Source: Fodinibius sp051746985
Lineage (GTDB): Bacteria; Bacteroidota; Rhodothermia; Balneolales; Balneolaceae
NCBI GenBank assembly: GCA_051746985.1
Contig: JBNJFP010000005.1
Coordinates: 53,826-117,825, forward strand
DNA: 64,000 nt
Direction of reading: 5' to 3'
Shown here: positions 43,141 through 51,017 of the stretch, piece after piece
Layout: every line of letters starts with the position of its first letter
Numbering within the stretch: the first letter of the stretch is position 1
The notes under the pieces: generated by a model
What the model was told of the DNA's origin: nothing
Databases searched by the model: none
The model's input: the letters and a program-made list of their open reading frames with translations, nothing else
Program-made: the position numbers and the translations under genes

Positions 43141-43922
43141 CTGCCACCATTCCCTTGTAAGTCAGCGATGCAATTTTCATCGAGCGGAGTAATTCCCTCA
43201 TCCCCAACGGTGTTCCCAATCAAGTCGGTAGTTTGGGTGGCATAATACATTAGGCACTGGTCATTATCGCAATGGTTGCCGTTTTCGTGATCTCGGTGCG
43301 GTTCCTGCATCTCAGTTCCGGAGCCGGGAATATCGACCAATCCAAAGAGATGCCCAAATTCGTGCCGGAACGAAATAGCTTCAACGCGGTAACGGGAAAT
43401 TGAGCCTGGGCCGCTGCTGGCCTCGTCGTAGGCGGGCCCAAAAAACGCATTTGAAGTGTTAAAATAGGCAATGCCCATTAAGTCTTGCTCGCTGTAATCC
43501 CCATCCACAATCATAAAATAGGCCGCCAGCGTATCACCCTGTGAAAACGTAGAGCGTTCTTCGGATTCGATATCCCGCACATCGTTAGCGCTGTATGTTT
43601 CTTGATTTCGGGATTTAATTTCGGTGGGTTCTTTTATGGTAACGGAATTCTTGTGAAGCCGCTGTTCAAAAAATGCTTCAAGGCTGTCGAGGGCTTCTGC
43701 GTTTGGCTCATACCCTGGCATATAATCTACTTCTACGACTAAGTGTTTAAAGCTGGAATCAGCTAAAAAGTCATTGGCAGCAGTACCGGGGTTTTGGACG
43801 TGAGAATAAGGTTCCTTGTCGGGCTCTGTGTCGGGATTGGTTGAATCCAAACACGATTGAAAAATAAAGCCAATAAAAATTGCTATTATAAGAAGCTTAA
43901 AACTTGTATCGTTTTCTCGCAT
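43137..43922 (-). CDS. Metallopeptidase-like lipoprotein with archaemetzincin-type site
   Basis: 261 aa. Signal with FQSC lipobox (Cys24). Zinc motif H187-E188-F-G-H191-x-x-G. About 25 residues further on lies C218-x4-C223-x-M225 (CDNDQCLM). The order HExxHxxG ... C-x4-C-x-M is that of archaemetzincins (M54), but with an insertion between the two halves, so this may be a distant metzincin relative. An N-terminal ~60-residue polar linker follows the lipid Cys. Predicted surface or periplasmic protease; substrate unknown. Its stop codon lies inside a period-7 repeat. Confidence 0.75.
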   Translation of the reverse strand: MRENDTSFKLLIIAIFIGFIFQSCLDSTNPDTEPDKEPYSHVQNPGTAANDFLADSSFKHLVVEVDYMPGYEPNAEALDSLEAFFEQRLHKNSVTIKEPTEIKSRNQETYSANDVRDIESEERSTFSQGDTLAAYFMIVDGDYSEQDLMGIAYFNTSNAFFGPAYDEASSGPGSISRYRVEAISFRHEFGHLFGLVDIPGSGTEMQEPHRDHENGNHCDNDQCLMYYATQTTDLIGNTVGDEGITPLDENCIADLQGNGGR

Positions 43923-43998
43923 ACATGCTTTGTCTTGTTTGCACTTGTTTAGGCATTGGATTAAATGAATTTTCTGTAAAAAAGTTTCAGTGATAAAT

Positions 43999-44481
43999 AT
44001 GAGTGATGTAAAGTCAATAATTAATAGACTGAATTTATCGCCTCATCCCGAAGGCGGATATTATCGAGAGTGCTATAGAAGCGAACAGGATGTAGCGTTG
44101 CCCAATAAAACGGTAAGGGCGGCCGGAACGGGAATCTATTTTTTGCTTGTCGAGGGAGAATTATCAAATTGGCACCGGGTAAGCTCGGATGAACTGTGGC
44201 ATTTTTATGATGGGGATCCGTTAATATTAGAAATCATAGATCAGGATGGATTAATCAAAGAGCGTAGGTTGGGTAATGATTTTACTGATGATGTGGAATT
44301 TCAGCGGTTAGTGCCCCAAAATTGTTGGCAGCGAGCATAATATAGCACAGGGCGTTATTCGTTGGTGGGATGCACGGTGAGCCCCGGCTTTGAGTTTGAG
44401 GATTTTGAGATGATAGAGCCCGAAAAGTTGGCACAGAAATATCCCGACTTAGCGGATGATATTTTATCAAGTCCAGTATAA
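43999..44481 (+). pseudogene. Cupin_5 (DUF985) protein interrupted by an in-frame stop
   Basis: The reading frame from ATG 43999 encodes a DUF985 cupin (LSPHPEGGYYRECYRS, IYFLLVEGELSNWHRVSSDELWHFYDG). It meets TAA at 44338-44340 right after NCWQRA. The same frame, with no shift, continues for 46 more codons that complete the family's C-terminus (YSTGRYSLVGCTVSPGFEF then EDFEM) and ends at 44481. The full product would be 160 residues plus the stop position. Either a recent nonsense mutation, a sequencing error (the region is near a scaffold gap) or recoding. Cupin_5 proteins resemble sugar isomerases or epimerases of unknown substrate. Confidence 0.88.
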
Positions 44482-44575
44482 AAACCTGATTTTGCACCCG
44501 CAATTTTTATCCTAAATAATCATGAGGCAAAACCTTATATCTCTCGTCTATAATTCTTAAATTAAGGCGCTTTTG

Positions 44576-44648
44576 AAATGGCCGAATGATTGATTGTTAA
44601 ATTGCTGATTTTACGAATGTAGGTTACAAATCAATCATTCAACCATTT
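44576..44648. repeat. 18/20 inverted repeat upstream of lpd
   Basis: Left arm 44576-44595 and right arm 44629-44648 are complementary at 18 of 20 positions with a 33-nt loop; cores are GAATGATTGATT and AATCAATCATTC. The loop side continues the 7-8-nt TGATTG-like wording. The right arm ends 27 bases before the lpd start. It may be an mRNA leader hairpin; same class as the other short-word arrays. Confidence 0.8.
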
Positions 44649-44675
44649 TACTCAATTAATAAACCCAATAGACCC

Positions 44676-46082
44676 ATGGCAAAAGAATTTGATGTCTGCG
44701 TAATTGGATCGGGCCCCGGTGGATATGTGGCTGCGATTCGAGCTTCACAGTTAGGTTTCGACACAGCAATTATTGAAAAGCGTCACCTCGGCGGTGTTTG
44801 TTTGAATATTGGATGTATTCCAACGAAAGCGCTGCTGCGCTCTGCCGAAGTGTATGAAAGTATAGAACATGCCGGCGACTATGGTGTGAATGTAGATGGA
44901 TTTTCTGCCGATTTCGACGGGATGATAGATCGCAGCCGAAATGTGGCCAATAAGATGAGCAAGGGCGTTCAGTTTTTGATGAAAGCTAATAAGATTGAGG
45001 TCTTTGAAGGCAAGGGCGTTTTTGCCTCAAAAGATCAGGTGAATGTACTTGATGACAGTGATGAAGTTGTCGAGGAAATTAATGCCGACAATTTTATTAT
45101 TGCTACGGGTGCAAGTCCGCGCGAACTGCCGAACCTACCGATAGACGGAGAAATGATTATTGATTCCGAGCGCGCTATGCAGCTCGAAGAACAGCCCGAC
45201 AAAATGGTGATTATTGGCGCGGGTGCTATCGGCGTTGAGTTTGCCTATTTCTATAATACTATCGGAACCGATGTGACGATTGTTGAGCTCCAGGATTCGC
45301 TGGTGCCGGTTGAAGATAAAGATATCGGAAAAGAGCTCGGCAAGATTTATAAGAAAAAAGGCATGGATGTTCGCACTGGAAGTACTGTTGAAAAAGTCGA
45401 GGAAGACGGCGACGGTGTGAAGGTTACCATTAAGTCCGGTGATGACGAGGAAGTTATCGAGGCGGATGTAGTACTTTCTGCTGTTGGTGTTGTTGGAAAT
45501 GTGGAAGGAATTGGTCTTGATGATATCGGCGTTGAATATGAAAAAGGTGCCATTCAGGTTGATAAGGAGACCTATCAAACATCGGTAGAAAATATTTATG
45601 CCATTGGTGATGTCGCCGGCGGACCGTGGTTGGCGCACAAGGCATCGCATGAAGCTATTGTTTGTATTGAAAAACTGGCTGGAGAAGATCCGCAGCTGAT
45701 TAACTACAATAACATTCCCGGCTGTACCTATTGCGAACCGCAAATTGCATCGGTAGGATATACCGAAGAACAGGCTAAAGAGGAAGGTTATGATATCAAA
45801 GTTGGTAAGTTTCCTTTCTCTGCAAGCGGTAAGGCAACGGGACTTGGACATGAAGAAGGTTTCGTAAAAGTGGTCTTTGATGAGAAATATGGCGAATGGT
45901 TGGGCTGCCATATGATTGGTTCACACGTTACGGAGCTGATCGCCGAAGCCGTGGTTGCCCGAGATCTGGAAACTACGGGACACGAAATCATCAGCGCGGT
46001 GCATCCGCATCCCACGATGTCAGAAGCGGTAATGGAAGCCGTAGCTGAAGCGTATGGAGAAGGTGTTCACCTCGGATCGTAA
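44676..46082 (+). CDS. lpd: Dihydrolipoyl dehydrogenase (E3)
   Basis: 468 aa, normal length. FAD site VIGSGPGGYVAAI (~9-21), redox disulfide C42-x4-C47 (GGVCLNIGCIPTKALL), NAD site VIIGAGAIGVEFA, second FAD motif YAIGDVAGG and the catalytic His-Glu in AVHPHPTMSEAV. It re-oxidises lipoamide in pyruvate, 2-oxoglutarate and branched-chain complexes and in glycine cleavage. The lipoate-making genes lipB and lipA lie 6-7 kb downstream. Preceded by a strong inverted repeat. Confidence 0.97.
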   Translation: MAKEFDVCVIGSGPGGYVAAIRASQLGFDTAIIEKRHLGGVCLNIGCIPTKALLRSAEVYESIEHAGDYGVNVDGFSADFDGMIDRSRNVANKMSKGVQFLMKANKIEVFEGKGVFASKDQVNVLDDSDEVVEEINADNFIIATGASPRELPNLPIDGEMIIDSERAMQLEEQPDKMVIIGAGAIGVEFAYFYNTIGTDVTIVELQDSLVPVEDKDIGKELGKIYKKKGMDVRTGSTVEKVEEDGDGVKVTIKSGDDEEVIEADVVLSAVGVVGNVEGIGLDDIGVEYEKGAIQVDKETYQTSVENIYAIGDVAGGPWLAHKASHEAIVCIEKLAGEDPQLINYNNIPGCTYCEPQIASVGYTEEQAKEEGYDIKVGKFPFSASGKATGLGHEEGFVKVVFDEKYGEWLGCHMIGSHVTELIAEAVVARDLETTGHEIISAVHPHPTMSEAVMEAVAEAYGEGVHLGS

Positions 46083-46111
46083 GTCAGATTTTTAGCTGCT
46101 TACCATATTAC

Positions 46112-46185
46112 AAACCCGCAGGGTTTCACAGCAAGCGACTATTAATAAATTGGTTGCAAGTTGAAAAACCTTGTGGGTTTTTTAT
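46112..46185 (+). terminator. lpd terminator
   Basis: AAACCCGCAGGGTTT (46112-46126) pairs with AAACCTTGTGGGTTT (46166-46180), 13 Watson-Crick plus 2 G-U pairs over ~39 nt, followed by TTTATT. The left arm alone can also fold back on itself. Confidence 0.75.
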
Positions 46186-46191
46186 TGGTTA

Positions 46192-49100
46192 TCAATCTCC
46201 TAAAATTACTTTTGTCGGGAAGGTACATTGTACTAAAGTGGAATATCGATCTGACTTGGGCAGGGCCTCAATATTGAAACTGCCATCCATTAAGTCAACG
46301 CGGTGATTCATGATTCGCAGTCCCATGCCACCATTTTTTATTTCATCAGGTGAAAATCCATTACCGTCGTCCTTTACTTGTAGTAATAAATCGTCATTTT
46401 CTTTTTTGATCGTCACCAGAATGCGCTTTGCTTTGCCATGAATAGCTGCATTTTTTATGGCTTCCTGGGTAATGTGATACAAATTTGTGGACAATTCCCT
46501 GTTGGTTATCTGATCCAAAATGCCATCGGATTCCAGAATGCATTTTGCATCATGAACTTCTTGGGAACGACGCATAAGAAGGTTGAACGCATGTGATACT
46601 CCCTCTTTTTCTACATCAATCGGTATGATATCGTGGCTCAGATTTCGAATGTTGTCAATTTCGATATTGATGAGGTCTTTGATTTCATTGATTATCTTAC
46701 GCAGGGAAGGAGATATTTTGTCTTCTCCGGAGTTGGATAGTTCATTTTTGAGTTCATGAATCATGATTTTTATCGTTGCAAGAATCTGCCCCAGGTTGTC
46801 ATGCAGGTATTCCCCAAGTTCCCAACGTTCTGATAAACTGTTACTCAAAATCTGCTTTTGTAGATTTGTACTTCGTTCTATTTCTTCCTTAAGCTTCTGT
46901 TCCACCTTTTTAAGTGGGGTGACGTCCACAAAAGTAAGTACCACGCCGTCAATTTTATCATTAACAGTGCGGTAAGGACGCAGACGCATAATGTATTGAC
47001 GGTCTTTATCATCACTTACCACCTTTTTGATGGGCTCCAAACTTTTTTTTACCTGCTCAATATCAGATTGTATGGAATCATAATGGAGCTGGTGAGTGAC
47101 GTGTTTAAAAGGTCGGCCTTTATCAGTAGGAATTAGATTAAAAAGAGTGGTTGCCGCAGAAGTAAAAAATTGAACCAAGTTATTACCATCGATGAAGAGC
47201 GTTGCAATATCGGTGGATTCCATCAGGTTTTTGAGGTTACTGTTGGCCTCATTAAGCTTGCTGATTTTGTGCTCAAGTTCGGTATTTACGCTCTTAAGTT
47301 CTTCATTGACCGACTGCAGTTCCTCTTTGCTGGTTTCGAGCTGTTCGGTCGTCGATCGCAGCTCTTCGTTCATTGATTGTAGCTCCTCATTGGAAGCCTG
47401 AAGCTCTTCATTCGAAGTTTCGTATTCCTCGATGGTAATATGGAGTTGCTCCTTAGTGTGTTCCAGTTCTTTTTCCAACGCTGCAATGATGTCTGTTTCT
47501 TCAGCTGATACATTTTGAACCTCTTGCAATGTTTTCGGGTGGCTGCTGACGGTTTCTGCATCTTCCATAAAGATGATATGCAGCAAACCTTCCGGAGCAT
47601 TGGGTTCTACTACTTTTCGAACTATAACTTTATAGTAATTGGCGGAATCTGCTACGTTGAGCTGTATTCTTTTTGAGGTTAACGGGGTTTCTCCCTGCTT
47701 GGCCTGAAATAGAAGACGGCTAAGAACTTTCCGTAATTCAGGAACGATCATGTCCAAAATATTCTGGCTCGGTTCTCCGCCGGTGTACTTCAAAAAACGA
47801 TCGATATCGGGTGTTGAGTGAAGTACCTCGTTATTCTTATTGATGATGACGCTGGCAGGTTGGTACTGTTTGAATAGCAGTTGATGGTGAAGATTCTCAA
47901 TATTGATCGTTTGTCCGGAGTTGGAGTACCGTTGTTGCCTGAGTGTTGCTTTGGTCTCATAACTTTCTTTGGAAAGGGGGTAGCGTGGCAGGCGAAGCTG
48001 GGATTTGCTTACCGTATTTTGACGATAAATATTGTATTGGTTATTTACGGAATCAAATAGCCTGGTAGCTTCTAAAATTGAATCCGACATGCCCAGAAAC
48101 AACCATTTTTCCGGTTTTAGGGCGTAATGAAAAAGATTAAAGACCTCCGACTGTAAATCGCGATTCAGGTAGATTAGCAGGTTTCGACAACTGATTAGGT
48201 CAAGTTTTGAAAAGGGGGGATCCTTTAACAGGTCGTGGGCGGCAAACAGTATCAAGCTGCTAATATTTTGTTTTACCCGGTATTGTATGCCCTCTTTTGT
48301 AAAATATTTGGCAAGGCGCTTTGTAGATACATCCGAAGCAATAGATTCCGGGTATTCCCCTTTACGAGCAATGTCCAGTGCTTCTCGGTCAATGTCGGTG
48401 GCAAAAATCTGGATACTTGGTGGCTTATGAACGGTTTGGGCGTATTCGTGCAGGAGGATGGCCAGCGAGTAGGCCTCTTCTCCCGTAGCACAGCCGGGTA
48501 CCCAAACGCGAATGCTGTCTTCCGAATCTTTATCTTCAAAAAGTTTGGGAATAACGGTTTTTTCGAGTTCGTCAAAGGCCTCGGGGTCCCGGAAGAAATT
48601 GGTTACGCTGATAAGTAAATCTTTAAAGAGCTCATTAATCTCAGAAGGATTATTGGTGAGATGTTCCAGATAGTCCGAAAGCGTATTTATATGCGTAATG
48701 CGCATTCTGCGTTCAATCCGGCGAAGAATAGAGGAACGTTTATACTGGGAAAAATCATGACCCATTCTAAAGTTTACTTTGCCAAATATTTTGCTGAGTA
48801 CCTTGGCATCATTATCGGGCAGTTCTTCGGAATCGGAAAGTTTAATCTGTTTAAGGCTTTTCCGGTATTCAATTAGCTTGGCTGGTATTTTTTGGGCTGG
48901 AAGAACCAGATCTACAAGTCCCGTTTTTATGGCACTGTGGGGCATACCGTCGTAAGCAGCTTCTTCGGGATCTTGACTGATTACGATGCCACTACGTTCC
49001 TTGATGGTTTTTAAACCGATACTACCGTCGCTGCCCGTACCGGATAAGATAATGCAGGCAGAATAGCTGTTGCGAGCTATTCCCAGTGATCGAAAAAACA

Positions 49101-49449
49101 GATCTATCGTCGTAAGCTTTTTATCTTTTTTGTCAGTCTCGGTTAAAATAAGATCCTGATCTTCTACGGTGAGCAGTTGTCCGGGCGGTATAATATAAAT
49201 GTGGTTGGATTCCATTCTTGTTTTCTTGGAAACCTGTGTCACCGGCAGGGATGTGTGATCTTGCAATAGCTCGGCCATGCTGCTCTTATGATCGGGCGAC
49301 AGGTGAATAATGACAACAAAAGCCATTCCGGGATTTTCGGGCATAGCGTCGAAGAACGATTCGAGGGCTTCCAATCCACCCGCCGAAGCCCCAAGCCCTA
49401 CGACCAGCAGTTCGTTATCTTGTTGCTCATTTTCTGATTTTTTTGTCAT
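46192..49449 (-). CDS. CheB–CheR–PAS–histidine kinase fusion
   Basis: 1085 aa. CheB methylesterase-like domain ~13-200 with the Ser in VGLGASAGGLE, His in IHLSPDHKS and Asp-containing LSGTGSDGSIGLK. CheR methyltransferase domain ~225-470 (FRMGHDFSQYKRSSILRRIE; SAM site VPGCATGEEAYSL; DLISCRNLLIYL). A central PAS region is followed by a long coiled coil ~640-745 (repeats of SNEELQ/SVNEEL), a second PAS, and a HisKA_3 region with EYLHDNLGQ. An HATPase_c (VKDDGNGF, GGMGLRIMNH) ends the protein. No membrane segment. The architecture suggests a cytosolic sensor coupling CheB/R-like chemistry to a phosphorelay. The NarL-type regulator encoded divergently is the natural partner. Confidence 0.93.
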   Translation of the reverse strand: MTKKSENEQQDNELLVVGLGASAGGLEALESFFDAMPENPGMAFVVIIHLSPDHKSSMAELLQDHTSLPVTQVSKKTRMESNHIYIIPPGQLLTVEDQDLILTETDKKDKKLTTIDLFFRSLGIARNSYSACIILSGTGSDGSIGLKTIKERSGIVISQDPEEAAYDGMPHSAIKTGLVDLVLPAQKIPAKLIEYRKSLKQIKLSDSEELPDNDAKVLSKIFGKVNFRMGHDFSQYKRSSILRRIERRMRITHINTLSDYLEHLTNNPSEINELFKDLLISVTNFFRDPEAFDELEKTVIPKLFEDKDSEDSIRVWVPGCATGEEAYSLAILLHEYAQTVHKPPSIQIFATDIDREALDIARKGEYPESIASDVSTKRLAKYFTKEGIQYRVKQNISSLILFAAHDLLKDPPFSKLDLISCRNLLIYLNRDLQSEVFNLFHYALKPEKWLFLGMSDSILEATRLFDSVNNQYNIYRQNTVSKSQLRLPRYPLSKESYETKATLRQQRYSNSGQTINIENLHHQLLFKQYQPASVIINKNNEVLHSTPDIDRFLKYTGGEPSQNILDMIVPELRKVLSRLLFQAKQGETPLTSKRIQLNVADSANYYKVIVRKVVEPNAPEGLLHIIFMEDAETVSSHPKTLQEVQNVSAEETDIIAALEKELEHTKEQLHITIEEYETSNEELQASNEELQSMNEELRSTTEQLETSKEELQSVNEELKSVNTELEHKISKLNEANSNLKNLMESTDIATLFIDGNNLVQFFTSAATTLFNLIPTDKGRPFKHVTHQLHYDSIQSDIEQVKKSLEPIKKVVSDDKDRQYIMRLRPYRTVNDKIDGVVLTFVDVTPLKKVEQKLKEEIERSTNLQKQILSNSLSERWELGEYLHDNLGQILATIKIMIHELKNELSNSGEDKISPSLRKIINEIKDLINIEIDNIRNLSHDIIPIDVEKEGVSHAFNLLMRRSQEVHDAKCILESDGILDQITNRELSTNLYHITQEAIKNAAIHGKAKRILVTIKKENDDLLLQVKDDGNGFSPDEIKNGGMGLRIMNHRVDLMDGSFNIEALPKSDRYSTLVQCTFPTKVILGD

Positions 49450-49841
49450 TGAACGATTTCCCTAATTAATTACCCAGCACGATGAAGAATGTTATTTTAA
49501 CACAAGGTACCATAAATTACATTCTTCTACATCTTTAAAAGATGGATCAAAAACAACTTCTATATTTGGGTTGTTAACTGTAGTGCATGTTTAAATTAAT
49601 CACATTGCTTTGCCACTTACGATAAATAAATAGAATAAATTAATTGTGCTGATGGTTAAATAGCTATATTCCACTGATACAGTTATCCGTATTCTTGGTC
49701 TTGGTATGTTATTTAATTAAATAGTTGTTATTGATTAACTTATGTAATAACTAATGGGATATTAAAACAATTTGTTTCGCATGGTCAAAGAGAGGATGAA
49801 ATAGGTGGGTACTCTCCTTTTATAAATTTTGAAAAAACATA
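49450..49841. other. Divergent kinase/regulator intergenic region
   Basis: 392 bases, AT-rich, no gene. It should carry promoters for the CheB-CheR kinase and the LuxR-type regulator, possibly with autoregulatory sites. A perfect palindrome TATTTAATTAAATA is at 49710-49723; no other clear element seen. Confidence 0.5.
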
Positions 49842-50489
49842 ATGGTGAATAAGATGATTAACGTAGTTATTGCGGATGACCATCCTTTTATTCGGGAGGG
49901 AATAAAGAAAGTAGTTAATGGGGAGATGGATTTGGAGATAATTGGTGAGGCGGAGAACGGAAATGAGCTGTTAGCTATCCTGAAAGAAAAAACACCGAAT
50001 GTTGTAGTGTTGGATATCACGATGCCGGGTAAAAGCGGACTTGAGCTGCTAAAACAACTTAACAACCTGTATCCCAATCTACCAGTTCTTGTGTTAAGTA
50101 TTCATTCTGAAGAACGATTTGCCATTCGTGCCCTAAAAGCCGGTGCCTATGGCTATTTGACAAAATCAAGTATTTCGGATGAATTAATAAAAGCCATTCG
50201 TAAGATCACGAAAGAAAACCGAAGATATATAACGCCTGAAGTAGCCGAGCAGTTGGCCTCTCAAGTGGATACAAGTAAAGAGGGCGCCCTCCATGAAGAT
50301 TTATCGGATCGGGAATTTGAAGTACTGTGCATGATTGCCTCGGGCAAGGATGTTAATGAGATTGCTGATGAGCTTTCGCTGAGTCCACAAACAATCCATA
50401 CCTACCGAACACGCATAAAGGAGAAGATGAATATCAGCTCCAATGTAGAAATGACCCGCTATGCTATTGAAAATAATTTAATTGAATGA
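49842..50489 (+). CDS. NarL/LuxR-family response regulator
   Basis: 215 aa. Receiver domain with acidic pocket IADDHPF, phospho-acceptor D58 (VVVLDITMPG), conserved Lys in GYLTKSS. The LuxR/GerE HTH at the C-terminus is LSDREFEVLCMIASGKDVNE followed by IADELSLSPQTIHTYRTRIKEK. The start may be 49842 or the internal ATG at 49854. HisKA_3 kinases almost always pair with NarL-type regulators, and the kinase gene is divergent next door, so a two-component pair is likely. Targets unknown. Confidence 0.95.
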   Translation: MVNKMINVVIADDHPFIREGIKKVVNGEMDLEIIGEAENGNELLAILKEKTPNVVVLDITMPGKSGLELLKQLNNLYPNLPVLVLSIHSEERFAIRALKAGAYGYLTKSSISDELIKAIRKITKENRRYITPEVAEQLASQVDTSKEGALHEDLSDREFEVLCMIASGKDVNEIADELSLSPQTIHTYRTRIKEKMNISSNVEMTRYAIENNLIE

Positions 50490-50839
50490 AGCTGTTCTGC
50501 GTTTAGGACAAGACCTAATTTATATTTTTAAACAGCTTGTTCGGAATACGTAATAAGCTGTTTAAGTTGGTTTAGCTCTCCTTTTATTCTTTTTTATTTC
50601 ATGCCCAGTAGTCCATTCGAATAGCCAAAAAAACAGCCAGCGTATCTTTCCTTTCGTAATTTTTTGTGGGCTGTATGTGCGTATTTAATTGTGAAAATCT
50701 GGTTAAGTATCTGGAGTGTACCGAGTAATTGTACCTCTGTAAGAATAATTGGTACATCAAAATAGCATTAAACGTTAGTTAAGCAATATGTTGGTATCAA
50801 TAGGTTTTTGATGTAGAGATTTCGAACTAAGTCAGTTAT

Positions 50840-50910
50840 AAGAGAGAGCAAATGTTCGGGTAACCGAATATATTTGGATGCGGGGTGTATCAGACCCCGC
50901 ATTTTTTTTC
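50840..50910 (+). ncRNA. Candidate small RNA with isolated terminator
   Basis: A strong rho-independent terminator (ATGCGGGGT 50878-50886 with ACCCCGCAT 50894-50902, then eight T) sits ~390 bases past the nearest upstream gene. Just before it is a perfect 5-bp hairpin TTCGG-GTAA-CCGAA (50855-50868) with a GNRA-type loop, and a purine-rich AGAGAGAGC. The arrangement single-stranded purine run, small hairpin, terminator is typical of regulatory sRNAs. The 5' end is not determined; it could begin as far up as ~50600. Alternatively it is the late terminator of the response-regulator mRNA. Confidence 0.45.
50878..50910 (+). terminator. Strong terminator far from any upstream gene
   Basis: 9-bp perfect GC-rich stem, 7-nt loop, followed by TTTTTTTTC. 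Confidence 0.9.
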
Positions 50911-51017
50911 TCGTTATTTGAAAATTTGTAAGGATAAAGAGTTAGATCTGCTATAGAAATATTAGGCAGTAAAATGGTTTTAAAAATCAGTGATTTTCTA
51001 ATCAGCAATCAAAAAAA

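Larger units (their letters stand above)
50490..51017. other. 528-base region between regulator genes
   Basis: No protein gene seen. It contains a hairpin TAAACAGCTT/AAGCTGTTTA (50529-50538 with 50555-50564) followed by a pyrimidine-rich stretch that may end the response-regulator transcript. About 310 bases further on there is an isolated strong terminator (next entry). The space between is a candidate small-RNA locus. Confidence 0.5.

Noticed and set aside
4436..44648. Short periodic arrays as CRISPR
   Set aside because: The words are 7-9 nt, contiguous without spacers, and arranged as inverted arms; no cas genes are present.
45135..45911. 258-codon minus-strand open frame inside lpd
   Set aside because: Lies wholly antisense to an intact, well-conserved dihydrolipoyl dehydrogenase; no family match and no ribosome site.
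46192..50489. Complete chemotaxis operon around the CheB–CheR kinase
   Set aside because: No cheA, cheW, cheY or receptor genes flank it; the CheB and CheR modules are part of one sensor kinase.
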